Shown here one piece after another: positions 1 through 8,130 of a stretch of DNA of 64,000 nucleotides. The stretch is taken from contig CALYQW010000002.1 in NCBI GenBank assembly GCA_945290265.1, positions 175,159-239,158 of the forward strand. Direction: 5' to 3'. Under the pieces are notes generated by a model, which was given only the letters and a program-made list of their open reading frames with translations, was not told the origin of the DNA and ran no database searches. Origin of the DNA: an uncultured Erwinia sp. GTDB lineage: Bacteria > Pseudomonadota > Gammaproteobacteria > Enterobacterales > Enterobacteriaceae. The position numbers and the translations under genes were made by a program. The stretch's first letter is position 1, and each line of letters begins with the position of its first letter.

Positions 1-71
1 ATGCGGCATTGGATAAAGTTAAGGCCGACGGAACTTATAAAACTATTTACGACAAGTGGTTTCAGCAGTAA
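1..71 (+). CDS. artI: 3' end of arginine-binding periplasmic protein ArtI (partial)
   Basis: The frame opens at the window edge and reads 22 residues to a TAA at 69-71. The tail (LDKVKADGTYKTIYDKWF) is the usual C-terminus of periplasmic polar amino-acid-binding proteins (SBP family 3). The gene sits 3 nt upstream of artQ, as artI does in the E. coli artPIQM operon, so this is the substrate-binding subunit that delivers arginine to ArtQM. Only the last helix is visible. The choice of artI over artJ rests on position, not on the residues themselves. Confidence 0.8.
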   Translation, partial: AALDKVKADGTYKTIYDKWFQQ

Positions 72-74
72 TTA

Positions 75-791
75 ATGAACGAACTCTATCCTCTGGCAAG
101 CGCCGCCGGGCTGACCGTCGGCCTTGCCCTGTGTGCGCTGGTGGTGGGGCTACTGCTGGCGATGATTTTCGCGGTGTGGGAAACCTCCCGCTGGCGGCTG
201 CTGGCGTGGAGTGGCACCACGCTGGTGGCACTGATCCGTGGCCTGCCGGAAATTCTGGTGGTGCTGTGTATCTACTTTGGCGCTTCCCAACTGCTGCTGC
301 TCCTCTCCGATGGCTTTAACGTTAATCTGGGAATAATCCGTATACCGGTGCAGGTCACGGTGGAAAATTTCGATGTCAGCCCGTTTTTATGCGGCACCCT
401 GGCGCTGGCGTTGCTGTATGCCTCCTATGCCTCACAAACCCTGCGCGGTGCACTGAAAGCGGTGCCCGCTGGCCAGTGGGAATCCGGTCAGGCGCTGGGC
501 ATGAAAAGCAGCGCGATTTTCATTCGGCTGATCGTACCGCAAATGTGGCGTCATGCGCTGCCGGGGCTGGGTAATCAGTGGCTGGTCCTGTTGAAAGATA
601 CCGCACTGGTTTCGCTGATTTCGGTCAACGAGCTGATGCTGCAAACCAAAAGTATTGCGATCCGCACTCAGCAGCCGTTTACCTGGTATCTGACAGCGGC
701 GGCGATCTATCTGGTGATTACCCTTATCAGCCAGCAGCTGCTGAAACGGATTGAGCATCGTGTGATGCACTTTGAACGTGGTGATGCCTGA
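75..791 (+). CDS. artQ: Arginine ABC transporter permease ArtQ
   Basis: This 238-residue inner-membrane permease pairs with ArtM to form the arginine channel energised by ArtP. Several hydrophobic segments are visible, and the EAA-type loop that docks on the ATPase lies near residues 131-157 ([10 protein letters not shown]). The start [12 protein letters not shown] and the whole length match E. coli ArtQ closely by eye. The start codon lies 3 nt after artI stops, and the TGA overlaps the artM ATG by one base, which implies translational coupling within the artPIQM operon. Confidence 0.96.
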   Translation: MNELYPLASAAGLTVGLALCALVVGLLLAMIFAVWETSRWRLLAWSGTTLVALIRGLPEILVVLCIYFGASQLLLLLSDGFNVNLGIIRIPVQVTVENFDVSPFLCGTLALALLYASYASQTLRGALKAVPAGQWESGQALGMKSSAIFIRLIVPQMWRHALPGLGNQWLVLLKDTALVSLISVNELMLQTKSIAIRTQQPFTWYLTAAAIYLVITLISQQLLKRIEHRVMHFERGDA

Positions 792-1456
792 TGCTGAGCT
801 ATTTTTCTGAATTGTTTAAAGGGTTGCATACCAGCCTGACACTAACAGCAGCCTCGCTGGTTCTCGCTCTGCTGCTGGCGCTGGTGTTTACCGTGATCCT
901 GACGCTGAAAGTTCCGCTGCTGAACCTGCTGACCCGCGGCTATATCACGCTGTTTACCGGTACGCCGCTGCTGGTACAAATCTTTCTGATTTACTACGGG
1001 CCAGGGCAGTTCCCCGCCATCAGGCATATTCCCTGGCTGTGGGAGCTGTTAAGTCAGCCCTGGCTGTGTGCTTTACTGGCGCTGTCTCTAAACAGTGCCG
1101 CATATACCACTCAGCTGTTTTACGGTGCGGTACGAGCTATCCCTGGCGGACAGTGGCAAAGTTGTGCGGCGCTGGGAATGGATCGGTACAGTACCCTGCG
1201 CGTCCTGCTGCCCTACGCACTGAAACGCGCGCTGTCGTCCTATTCCAACGAAGTGGTGCTGGTGTTTAAAAGCACCTCACTGGCGTACACCATCACCCTG
1301 ATGGATCTGATGGGACACGGTCAGCTGCTGTACGGTAATACCTATGATGTGACGGTGTTTGCCGCTGCGGGCGTGATCTATCTCTGCGTCAACGGACTGT
1401 TAACCCTGTTGATGCGCCTGATTGAACGCCGGGCGCTGGTATTCGAGCAGAGGTAA
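791..1456 (+). CDS. artM: Arginine ABC transporter permease ArtM
   Basis: This is the second inner-membrane permease of the arginine importer, 221 residues and the same length class as E. coli ArtM. The EAA loop (GGQWQSCAALGMD) is near residues 117-130, and the conserved block SYSNEVVLVFKSTSLAYTI follows. The reading frame starts inside the artQ stop codon (TGATG). It is the last gene of the operon. A short inverted repeat with flanking A and T runs follows at 1474-1522 and could terminate it. Confidence 0.96.
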   Translation: MLSYFSELFKGLHTSLTLTAASLVLALLLALVFTVILTLKVPLLNLLTRGYITLFTGTPLLVQIFLIYYGPGQFPAIRHIPWLWELLSQPWLCALLALSLNSAAYTTQLFYGAVRAIPGGQWQSCAALGMDRYSTLRVLLPYALKRALSSYSNEVVLVFKSTSLAYTITLMDLMGHGQLLYGNTYDVTVFAAAGVIYLCVNGLLTLLMRLIERRALVFEQR

Positions 1457-1477
1457 TCAGAATGGGAACAGGCAAAA

Positions 1478-1518
1478 CCTGCCCCGTCAGGCTTCATGGT
1501 TGAAGTGAAATGGACAGG
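1478..1518. repeat. 41-bp miniature copy of the CCTG...CAGG inverted-repeat element
   Basis: The segment begins CCTGCCCCGTCAGG, continues with a TTCATGGTTGAAGTGA-like block and ends TGGACAGG. Both ends and the TGTTGAAGTGA-like block are shared with the longer elements at 5388-5516 and 52158-52295, so this looks like an internally deleted copy. Flanking bases extend the palindrome to AAAACCTG (1474-1481) and CAGGTTTT (1515-1522). In either orientation that gives a stem followed by T residues, so it may also act as a two-way terminator between the convergent artM and ybjN. Confidence 0.6.
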
Positions 1519-1520
1519 TT

Positions 1521-2000
1521 TTAGTGCAGGTGGGGATAACTCATCACCGGGGCCACACACTCTTCATCTTCAGCGGGCATCAGCAGATTATTAGCCGCCG
1601 CTTCCATCACGATCATGGAAATCTGCTCTTCGCTCTGCTTCATAAAGTGGATGAACTGATTACAGGTCAAACCGGCACTGACGCTCACCGACTGGCAGAC
1701 AATCAGCTTCGGCAGATTATCGTCCTGAATATCAAGGAAGGCTTTTACCGTCAGGGAACTGGCATTGATCTGTGACAGATCGGCAGATACGGCAATCAGG
1801 GCACTGGGTTTGACCTCGGCGAGTGCCGAGAACAAAATCACGTTATCCACCAGATCAATTTTGGCATCAAATACGCCATCAAAATTCTGCATATGCGGCA
1901 GATGTAGCGCCAGGCAGGAGTCACATTCAAACCAGGTAATGCTGTTCTGATCCAGCCAACGTCGTAATACGTCGAAATCCGGAACGACGAGTGAATCCAT
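1521..2000 (-). CDS. ybjN: YbjN/AmyR family regulator
   Basis: This 159-residue cytoplasmic protein has the YbjN signature (ECDSCLALHLPHMQNFDGVFDAKIDL near the N-terminus, LPKLIVCQSVSVSAG centrally, QSEEQISMIV toward the end). YbjN has a type III secretion chaperone-like fold. In E. coli it affects motility, biofilm and stress traits, and in Erwinia amylovora the orthologue AmyR modulates amylovoran exopolysaccharide and virulence. The ATG at 2000 is preferred over an upstream in-frame ATG at 2021 because AAGAGAG sits just upstream and E. coli YbjN begins at this position. The usual neighbours rimK and potF are not adjacent. Confidence 0.93.
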   Translation of the reverse strand: MDSLVVPDFDVLRRWLDQNSITWFECDSCLALHLPHMQNFDGVFDAKIDLVDNVILFSALAEVKPSALIAVSADLSQINASSLTVKAFLDIQDDNLPKLIVCQSVSVSAGLTCNQFIHFMKQSEEQISMIVMEAAANNLLMPAEDEECVAPVMSYPHLH

Positions 2001-2119
2001 AGTAATACTCTCTTGCCACAATAAAATTGCGCCCTAGCTTACGTAAAAACGCCATAAAAAACTACGTTTTCAGCGTAAAATATAGCCAGAGCGACGCTTA
2101 ACGCAGTGAGGTAACGGGT

Positions 2120-2842
2120 TTAGCGGGTTGCCCATCCCTGCTGATGCAAATAATCGAGAATAAATGGGCGATTCTCTTTAATAATGTTTTTCTTAATCTG
2201 CTCGCTCCAGTTTTCGCTACGCTGATGACTGCCACGATGCTGATAGTAGTCTTCCAGCTGGCGATCGTACTGCGCCAGCAACTGCGGATTAAGCGGCTGA
2301 TAGCTATTTTCATGCACCAGCATTGCTGCAGGCATGCGAGGTTTTCGGTCAGGATCCTGCGCAGGCTCTCCCAGACAGAGGCCAAACAGTGGCAGCACAT
2401 ACTGTGGCAGCGCCAGCAGTTCGGTCACCTTAGCAATATGGTTACGGATACCGCCAATATACACCCCACCCAGCCCCATTGACTCCGCCGCCACTATCGC
2501 ATTCTGCGCCATCATCGCTGTATCGACGCAGCCCAGAAGTAATTGCTCTGCCAGCCCCAGTTCGGCCTGCGGGCAAATCTGTAAGTGACGGTTAAAATCG
2601 GCGCAAAACACCCAAAATTCCGCTGCGGTTGCCACATATTTCTGACCACCGCTTAGGGTAACCAGTGCCTGACGTTTATCCTGGTCAGTAATACGGATAA
2701 TCGAGCTACACTGCAAAAAACTGGAGGTTGATGCTGACTGGGCTGCAGAGATAATTGCTGTACGCTGCGCTTCGGTAACCGGATTATCGCTAAACGCGCG
2801 GATGGAACGGTGGGAACAGAGTAATTCAATCGTTGGTGTCAT
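2120..2842 (-). CDS. nfsA: Oxygen-insensitive NADPH nitroreductase NfsA
   Basis: This 240-residue FMN-dependent flavoprotein reduces nitroaromatics and quinones by two-electron steps using NADPH, in the cytosol. The N-terminal MTPTIELLCSHRSIRAF, the central HLQICPQAELGLAEQLLLG and the C-terminal RPFILDYLHQQGWATR match E. coli NfsA with the same length. In E. coli, ybjC and grxA lie upstream and rimK lies downstream. Here ybjM is directly upstream and ybjN downstream, so those genes are missing from this locus. Confidence 0.96.
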   Translation of the reverse strand: MTPTIELLCSHRSIRAFSDNPVTEAQRTAIISAAQSASTSSFLQCSSIIRITDQDKRQALVTLSGGQKYVATAAEFWVFCADFNRHLQICPQAELGLAEQLLLGCVDTAMMAQNAIVAAESMGLGGVYIGGIRNHIAKVTELLALPQYVLPLFGLCLGEPAQDPDRKPRMPAAMLVHENSYQPLNPQLLAQYDRQLEDYYQHRGSHQRSENWSEQIKKNIIKENRPFILDYLHQQGWATR

Positions 2843-2913
2843 CAGACTCTCCTGGCTATAACATTCCGTGCCTTATTAAAGCACAGTTTCAGCCCACCCG
2901 ACGCCGCAACCCG

Positions 2914-3282
2914 TCAATGGCCTTTTGCACTGGCAAGCATTGAGCGCCACAGCATGACAATCATGGTGCCCAAGCCACACCAGAACACTGCGCTACTGAT
3001 TAACGCGATTTCCTGCCACAGGCCAACGCTTTTGAACACCGTAAACTGCATCAGAATGAGACAGGGCGGCGAAGCAAACAGCATGGCCAATAGCATCACG
3101 GTTAGCGGGTTATTTTTTGACATTTGCGCAGCCAGCGCACCGGGCACTAAAAACAGCAGTAAGCCATACTGTGCATGGGGTGAGTGGCCGGCGACCAGCT
3201 GATAACGCACCACCATAAAAATTATTCCGTGGAGCAAACTGCAACAGAGTAGTCCGGGCCAGTTGATACCTTTGCTGCTCAT
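2914..3282 (-). CDS. ybjM: YbjM-like inner-membrane protein
   Basis: This 122-residue, very hydrophobic protein has about four predicted membrane segments. The GLLLFLVPGALAA and SSAVFWCGLGTM blocks resemble E. coli YbjM, and the position divergent from ybjL is the same as in E. coli. Its function is unknown. Divergence from E. coli is greater than for neighbouring genes, so the name rests partly on synteny. It is transcribed toward nfsA with a 71-nt gap. Confidence 0.8.
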   Translation of the reverse strand: MSSKGINWPGLLCCSLLHGIIFMVVRYQLVAGHSPHAQYGLLLFLVPGALAAQMSKNNPLTVMLLAMLFASPPCLILMQFTVFKSVGLWQEIALISSAVFWCGLGTMIVMLWRSMLASAKGH

Positions 3283-3514
3283 AGAATCTTCCTTTGACTT
3301 CCGGAATGCACCCGCAGGGGTTAATTATCTTCGACAGAAATAAATTCTGCTGCTACTGGTCGTTAAGTAACAGAGCGACTAAAATGGCGCAGACTTTAAT
3401 CAGCCGGAAATACTGGCTGACGGCACTCAGGCCGTGCAAATGTGGCTGGCGCTAAAAATTTAGCGTACAAACACAAGTTAATCAACAGCTTACTGGTAAA
3501 AAAGAAGTTAAATC

Positions 3515-5200
3515 GTGAATATAAACGTCGCAGATTTGTTAAGTGGTAATTACATTCTGTTGTTATTTGTGGTGCTCGCTCTGGGATTATGTCTGGGCAA
3601 ACTACGTCTTGGCTCAATACAACTGGGTAATTCTATTGGCGTTTTAGTGGTCTCGCTGATTCTGGGCCAGCAACATTTTTCTATCAATACTGAAGCGCTA
3701 AATCTGGGCTTTATGTTGTTTATTTTTTGCGTAGGTGTGGAAGCCGGCCCCAACTTTTTCTCTATTTTCTTTCGTGACGGAAAAAACTATCTGTTACTGG
3801 CAGTGGTGCTGGTCAGCAGCGCCATGGTGATTGCCCTTGGCCTGGGCAAACTGCTGGGCTGGGATATCGGCCTGACTGCCGGGATGCTGGCAGGGTCGAT
3901 GACCTCAACACCGGTGCTGGTGGGTGCCGGTGACACGTTGCGACAGCGCATGACCGATGGCAGCAGCTTGAGCCTTGCTCAGGATCACCTCAGTCTCGGC
4001 TATGCCCTGACCTACCTGATTGGCCTGGTCAGCTTGATTGTTGCCGCACGCTATCTGCCGAAACTGCAGCATCAGGATCTCTCCACCAGTGCCCAGCAAA
4101 TTGCCCGTGAGCGTGGGTTGGATCCCGACAGCAAACGTAAAGTCTATCTGCCGGTGATCCGCGCCTATCGCGTTGGCCCTGAACTGGTGGCCTGGACCGA
4201 TGGCAAAAATCTTCGCGAACTGGGCATTTACCGCCAGACCGGTTGTTATATCGAGCGTATCCGGCGCAATGGCATTCTGGCTAACCCTGATGGCGATGCC
4301 ATTCTGCAGCCTGGTGATGAAATCTCTCTGGTGGGCTACCCGGATGCGCACTCACGCCTTGATCCCAGCTTTCGTAACGGGAAAGAGGTGTTTGACCGCG
4401 ATCTGCTGGATATGCGCATCGTTAATGAAGAGATCGTGGTTAAAAACAACAATGCGGTCAACAGACGCCTCAGCCATTTGAAACTGACCGACCACGGCTG
4501 CTTCCTGAATCGGGTGATCCGCAACCAGATTGAAATGCCGATTGATGACAACGTTATTCTGAATAAAGGCGATGTGCTGCATATCAGCGGTGAAGCCCGC
4601 CGGGTGAAAACCGTTGCTGACCGCATTGGCTTTATTTCTATCCACAGCCAGGTGACCGACCTGCTGGCATTTTGCGCCTTTTTCATTATCGGGCTAATGA
4701 CTGGTATGGTGACGTTCCAGTTCAGCAGCTTTAATTTCAGCATTGGTAACGCAGCCGGATTGCTGTTCTCCGGCATTATGCTCGGCTTCCTGCGCGCCAA
4801 CCACCCTACCTTTGGTTATATCCCGCAGGGGGCATTAACCATGGTCAAAGAGTTCGGGCTGATGGTCTTTATGGCCGGGGTGGGCCTGAGTGCAGGTAGC
4901 GGGATCAATAATGGCCTGGGAGGCACCGGTCTGCTGATGCTGGGTGCCGGTCTGATTGTCAGCCTGCTGCCGGTGGTGATTTGCTTCCTGTTTGGTGTCT
5001 GGGTGCTGAAAATGAACCGCGCCCTGCTATTTGGTGCCATTATGGGCGCGCGCACCTGTGCGCCGGCCATGGAAATTATCAGCGATACCGCCCGCAGTAA
5101 TATCCCGGCACTCGGTTATGCCGGCACCTACGCAATTGCCAACGTTCTGCTGACGCTGGCCGGTACGCTGATCGTGATTATCTGGCCGGGGAGCGGCTGA
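3515..5200 (+). CDS. ybjL: YbjL, aspartate:alanine exchanger-family transporter
   Basis: This 561-residue inner-membrane protein has the AAE architecture: five or so N-terminal membrane segments, two cytosolic RCK_C/TrkA-C domains (about residues 200-375), then a second membrane half with [14 protein letters not shown]. Sequence and length match E. coli YbjL. The physiological substrate is not established, although homologues exchange dicarboxylates or amino acids. The start is GTG at 3515, preceded by AAAGAAG, and gives the MNINVADLL start of the family. A strong terminator follows at 5290. Confidence 0.95.
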   Translation: MNINVADLLSGNYILLLFVVLALGLCLGKLRLGSIQLGNSIGVLVVSLILGQQHFSINTEALNLGFMLFIFCVGVEAGPNFFSIFFRDGKNYLLLAVVLVSSAMVIALGLGKLLGWDIGLTAGMLAGSMTSTPVLVGAGDTLRQRMTDGSSLSLAQDHLSLGYALTYLIGLVSLIVAARYLPKLQHQDLSTSAQQIARERGLDPDSKRKVYLPVIRAYRVGPELVAWTDGKNLRELGIYRQTGCYIERIRRNGILANPDGDAILQPGDEISLVGYPDAHSRLDPSFRNGKEVFDRDLLDMRIVNEEIVVKNNNAVNRRLSHLKLTDHGCFLNRVIRNQIEMPIDDNVILNKGDVLHISGEARRVKTVADRIGFISIHSQVTDLLAFCAFFIIGLMTGMVTFQFSSFNFSIGNAAGLLFSGIMLGFLRANHPTFGYIPQGALTMVKEFGLMVFMAGVGLSAGSGINNGLGGTGLLMLGAGLIVSLLPVVICFLFGVWVLKMNRALLFGAIMGARTCAPAMEIISDTARSNIPALGYAGTYAIANVLLTLAGTLIVIIWPGSG

Positions 5201-5289
5201 TAAAATATTTCTCATCTGCGGCGAACTTTCTGCACTGACAGAAGTCTGAATTAGTGCCACTGCTTTTCTTTGAAACCCGAAATTGAGGT

Positions 5290-5325
5290 ACCCGTTGAAC
5301 CTGTGTTCAGCGGGTTTTTTTCGTT
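5290..5325 (+). terminator. Rho-independent terminator after ybjL
   Basis: An ACCCGTTGAAC / GTTCAGCGGGT stem of 11 pairs (one G-T) around a CTGT loop is followed directly by a run of T residues. It lies 90 nt after the ybjL stop and reads in the same direction. Confidence 0.9.
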
Positions 5326-5387
5326 TTATACCGCTACTCCCGCATCTGATAACCACTTTTTAAATTTTGTTGAGGAATAATTAAGAG

Positions 5388-5516
5388 CCTGTCCCATCAG
5401 GTGCCATTGTTGAAGTGAGTTTGAACACAGACAGCGTTCAGCAACCGCAGCGTACGTGAGGATTCTGAGCACTGCCCGGGTTCAAAATAACTAATAAAAT
5501 AACTAATGGGCCAGGC
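5388..5516. mobile_element. MITE-like inverted-repeat element, copy 1 (129 bp)
   Basis: The element starts CCTGTCCCATCAG and ends CTAATGGGCCAGGC, which are imperfect terminal inverted repeats. Inside is a second inverted pair, TTTGAAC (5420-5426) and GTTCAAA (5480-5486). The 8-bp sequence ATTAAGAG lies on both sides (5380-5387 and 5517-5524), consistent with a target-site duplication. A second copy with the same internal blocks (AACCGCAGCGTAC, GGATTCTGAGCACTGCCC, GGTTCAAAATAAC) is at 52158-52295. No coding capacity is visible. It sits between the ybjL terminator and ybjG. Confidence 0.75.
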
Positions 5517-5672
5517 ATTAAGAGTGCTTACCTTTACCTCTCTCTGATCCCCTTCTATGATGAACAATTCGTGCTTTTCACAGGTCGGATCCCAGGAGAT
5601 ATCTGCAGAGCGACCGTAAGCGCACCCGTTGCACAGCATCTGTTTGTTTATCCCTCTGAGGAAGCGAAAACT

Positions 5673-6281
5673 ATGGTTGAAGCGTTAAACCGCACCCTGT
5701 TTCTCTGGATTAATGCCAGCAATAATTCCCCTGAATGGCTAATCGATTTGGCCATGTTTTTTGCCCGTGATTTAATTGCTATCGTTCCGCTGTTAATCGT
5801 CGCTCTGTGGCTGTGGGCACCGCGCGATCAGGTTAACTCACAGCGGGTGCTGGTGTTGAAAAGTGGTATGGCACTGCTGTATGGCCTGATGATTTCCTGG
5901 TGTCTGGCGCAGCTGTACCCACATCCGCGCCCGTTTGCCATTGGTCTGGGCCATCAGTATCTGTCACATGCGCCTGATGGCTCCTACCCCAGCGATCATG
6001 GTACGGTGATTTTCACCTTTGCCCTGGCGTTTATCTGCTGGCATCGCCTGTGGTCGGGGATAGTGTTACTGCTGACGGGTGCAGCCATTGCCTGGTCACG
6101 GGTTTACCTCGGAGTACACTGGCCGATTGATATGTTGGGCGGTCTGCTGACCGGTTCTCTGGCCTGCCTGTTATCACAGGGTAGCTGGCGCTGGTATGGC
6201 GAAGCATTATTGCCGCGCCTATCCTCCTGCTATCGCATTCTGTTTGCTTTTCCTATCACTAAGGGCTGGGTGCGCGGATAA
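5673..6281 (+). CDS. ybjG: Undecaprenyl-diphosphatase, PAP2 family (YbjG)
   Basis: This 202-residue inner-membrane PAP2 phosphatase is expected to dephosphorylate undecaprenyl diphosphate on the periplasmic side and so recycle the cell-wall lipid carrier. The PAP2 motifs are present in order: the PHPRPF block, SYPSDHGT (PSxxH) and SRVYLGVHWPIDML (SR-x5-H-x3-D). The ATG at 5673 with GAGGAAG upstream gives an E. coli-like MxExLNxxLF start. The frame is open further upstream into the mobile element, but that extension has no ribosome site and no family similarity. Confidence 0.93.
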   Translation: MVEALNRTLFLWINASNNSPEWLIDLAMFFARDLIAIVPLLIVALWLWAPRDQVNSQRVLVLKSGMALLYGLMISWCLAQLYPHPRPFAIGLGHQYLSHAPDGSYPSDHGTVIFTFALAFICWHRLWSGIVLLLTGAAIAWSRVYLGVHWPIDMLGGLLTGSLACLLSQGSWRWYGEALLPRLSSCYRILFAFPITKGWVRG

Positions 6282-6796
6282 TCCGCTGCCGGGGCTGTTA
6301 CTGGCAGCGCGGCCCCGCTTTAGCCTGCAGCACTTTGTATTTTTTGACAGTTACCTGTAACACTGTTTAGCAGGTAATTATCTTCCCGGCTGTGATAAAC
6401 CGTTCAAGTGCCTGTAATACTCACCACCCCCCCGCTGAAAAAAGATAACCACCTGATTTTAATACAGATAGAAAACCAGACTGTTGATAGAAAATGCAAG
6501 AAATTTATCTTCATCAGGAAATACCCCATCAATCTTTATTGTAAAAAAAATGCATTATCAGGAGTAAATACCTTTCCCGACGCTAAAAATAATTTATTTA
6601 CCCGCATTGTTATCTGAAAAGGTAAAAAAATGTGATTCCCGTCACCCGTTGTGGCTTAATCAATGCTTTCATCTGGCCGTTCTGATGTTAGAGTGTGCGC
6701 CAATAAATTCAGAATAATTACTTTGCGCGTCAGCGACGCTGCGGCTGGCGCGATAACAGCAGATTTGCATAATTAATTTTCGACCTGGAGAAAGTA
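6282..6796. other. 515-bp intergenic region, ybjG to sdaC
   Basis: No gene is supported here. The left end has a CGCTGCC/GGCAGCG hairpin soon after ybjG. The middle (about 6400-6620) is AT-rich with homopolymer runs. A 69-codon frame there (6408-6617) has no ribosome site and no recognisable motif. The right end holds a CRP-like site and the sdaC leader. Confidence 0.6.
6631..6646. promoter_or_regulatory. Candidate CRP binding site upstream of sdaC
   Basis: TGTGA-TTCCCG-TCACC matches the CRP consensus TGTGA-N6-TCACA at 9 of 10 half-site positions. It lies about 150 nt upstream of sdaC. CRP activation of sdaC is known in E. coli. No -35/-10 pair was assigned with certainty. Confidence 0.65.
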
Positions 6797-8080
6797 ATGG
6801 AAACATCCCAAACGGCGGTGCTAACCCCCGAGGCGGCCGATAAGGCCAGTGCCTGGAATAAAAGCGACACTATGTGGATGCTGGGGTTATACGGGACGGC
6901 AATTGGTGCCGGGGTCCTGTTCCTGCCAATCAACGCCGGTATCGGTGGTCTGATCCCGCTGATCATTATGGCCGTACTGGCTTTTCCGATGACTTTCTTT
7001 GCTCACCGAGGCCTGTGCCGCTTTGTACTGTCAGGCAGTAAACCCGGCGAAGATATTACCGAAGTGGTAGAAGAACACTTTGGCGTCGGTGCCGGTAAAC
7101 TAATCACCCTGCTCTATTTCTTTGCCATTTATCCGATTCTGCTGGTGTACAGCGTGGCGATCACCAATACCGTTGAAAGTTTCATCACTCATCAGCTGCA
7201 AATGCAGGCTCCGCCGCGTGCCATGCTGGCCCTGGTTCTGATTGCCGGTCTGATGACGATTGTGCGTTTCGGCAAGGAGATGATCGTGAAAACCATGAGC
7301 ATCCTGGTGTATCCGTTCGTCATGGTGCTGATCGCACTGGCCATTTATTTGATCCCTCACTGGAGCACCGCAATTTTCCGGCAGGCCAGCCTGAGCGGCA
7401 GCGGCCAGGGATTACTGATGACCCTGTGGTTGGCGATCCCGGTGATGGTCTTTTCCTTCAACCATTCGCCGATTATTTCCGCCTTTGCGGTTTCGCGCCG
7501 TAATGAATATGGTGATATGGCCGAGCAGAAGTGCTCTAAAATTCTGTCACGCAGCCATATTATGATGGTGGTGACGGTGATGTTCTTCGTCTTCAGCTGC
7601 GTACTGAGCCTGTCACCGGAGCACCTTGCGGAAGCCAAAGCGCAGAATATTACAATTCTGTCGTACCTGGCTAACCATTTTAATACCCCGCTGATCGCCT
7701 GGATGGCACCGATCGTTGCGATGGTGGCGATTACAAAATCTTTCCTCGGTCACTACCTGGGGGCGCGTGAAGGCTTCAACGGCACGGTCAATAAAATGCT
7801 GCGCAGCCGTGGCAAATCCATCGCTGAACACAAGCTTAATCGCTTTACCGCGCTGTTTATGCTGGTGACGGCCTGGGCAGTAGCGACCCTGGACCCAAGT
7901 ATTCTTGGCCTGATTGAAAGCCTGGGCGGCCCAATTATCGCCGTACTGCTGTTCCTGATGCCAATGTACGCGATTAATAAGGTTCCGGCGATGCGTCAGT
8001 ATAGCGGTAAGCTGAGCAACGTCTTTGTAGTGGCGATTGGTCTGGTGGCCATTTCCGCCGTAGCATACGAACTGATTTAA
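6797..8080 (+). CDS. sdaC: Serine/H+ symporter SdaC
   Basis: This 427-residue inner-membrane transporter of the STP (HAAAP) family has about eleven hydrophobic segments. METSQTA, the block WMLGLYGTAIGAGVLFLPINAG and the long conserved core read as E. coli SdaC throughout. It imports L-serine with protons. In E. coli sdaC is followed by the serine deaminase gene sdaB. Here the next gene is the convergent dacC, so sdaC is monocistronic and the deaminase must come from elsewhere. The RBS GGAGAAAG precedes the ATG. Confidence 0.95.
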   Translation: METSQTAVLTPEAADKASAWNKSDTMWMLGLYGTAIGAGVLFLPINAGIGGLIPLIIMAVLAFPMTFFAHRGLCRFVLSGSKPGEDITEVVEEHFGVGAGKLITLLYFFAIYPILLVYSVAITNTVESFITHQLQMQAPPRAMLALVLIAGLMTIVRFGKEMIVKTMSILVYPFVMVLIALAIYLIPHWSTAIFRQASLSGSGQGLLMTLWLAIPVMVFSFNHSPIISAFAVSRRNEYGDMAEQKCSKILSRSHIMMVVTVMFFVFSCVLSLSPEHLAEAKAQNITILSYLANHFNTPLIAWMAPIVAMVAITKSFLGHYLGAREGFNGTVNKMLRSRGKSIAEHKLNRFTALFMLVTAWAVATLDPSILGLIESLGGPIIAVLLFLMPMYAINKVPAMRQYSGKLSNVFVVAIGLVAISAVAYELI

Positions 8081-8098
8081 CTACTCCGCTTTGCCGGC

Positions 8099-8118
8099 AG
8101 CCCGTCAAATGACGGGCT
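8099..8118. terminator. Hairpin between convergent sdaC and dacC
   Basis: AGCCCGTCA-AA-TGACGGGCT forms a 9-bp perfect stem 19 nt after sdaC. The following tract (ACCGTTTCTC) is only weakly T-rich, so termination efficiency is uncertain. Confidence 0.55.
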
Positions 8119-8130
8119 ACCGTTTCTCGC

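Noticed and set aside
2098-2400. Long frames antisense to nfsA, hutF, mlrA, bglX and other core genes
   Set aside because: They are shadows of strongly coding, GC-rich genes on the other strand; none has a ribosome site or domain.
5397-5639. 80-codon minus-strand frame across the MITE-like element
   Set aside because: It is open only because of the inverted-repeat element; the other copy of the element does not keep the frame.
6408-6617. 69-codon frame in the sdaC leader
   Set aside because: AT-rich composition, no ribosome site, no similarity to a known family; it reads as chance open frame.
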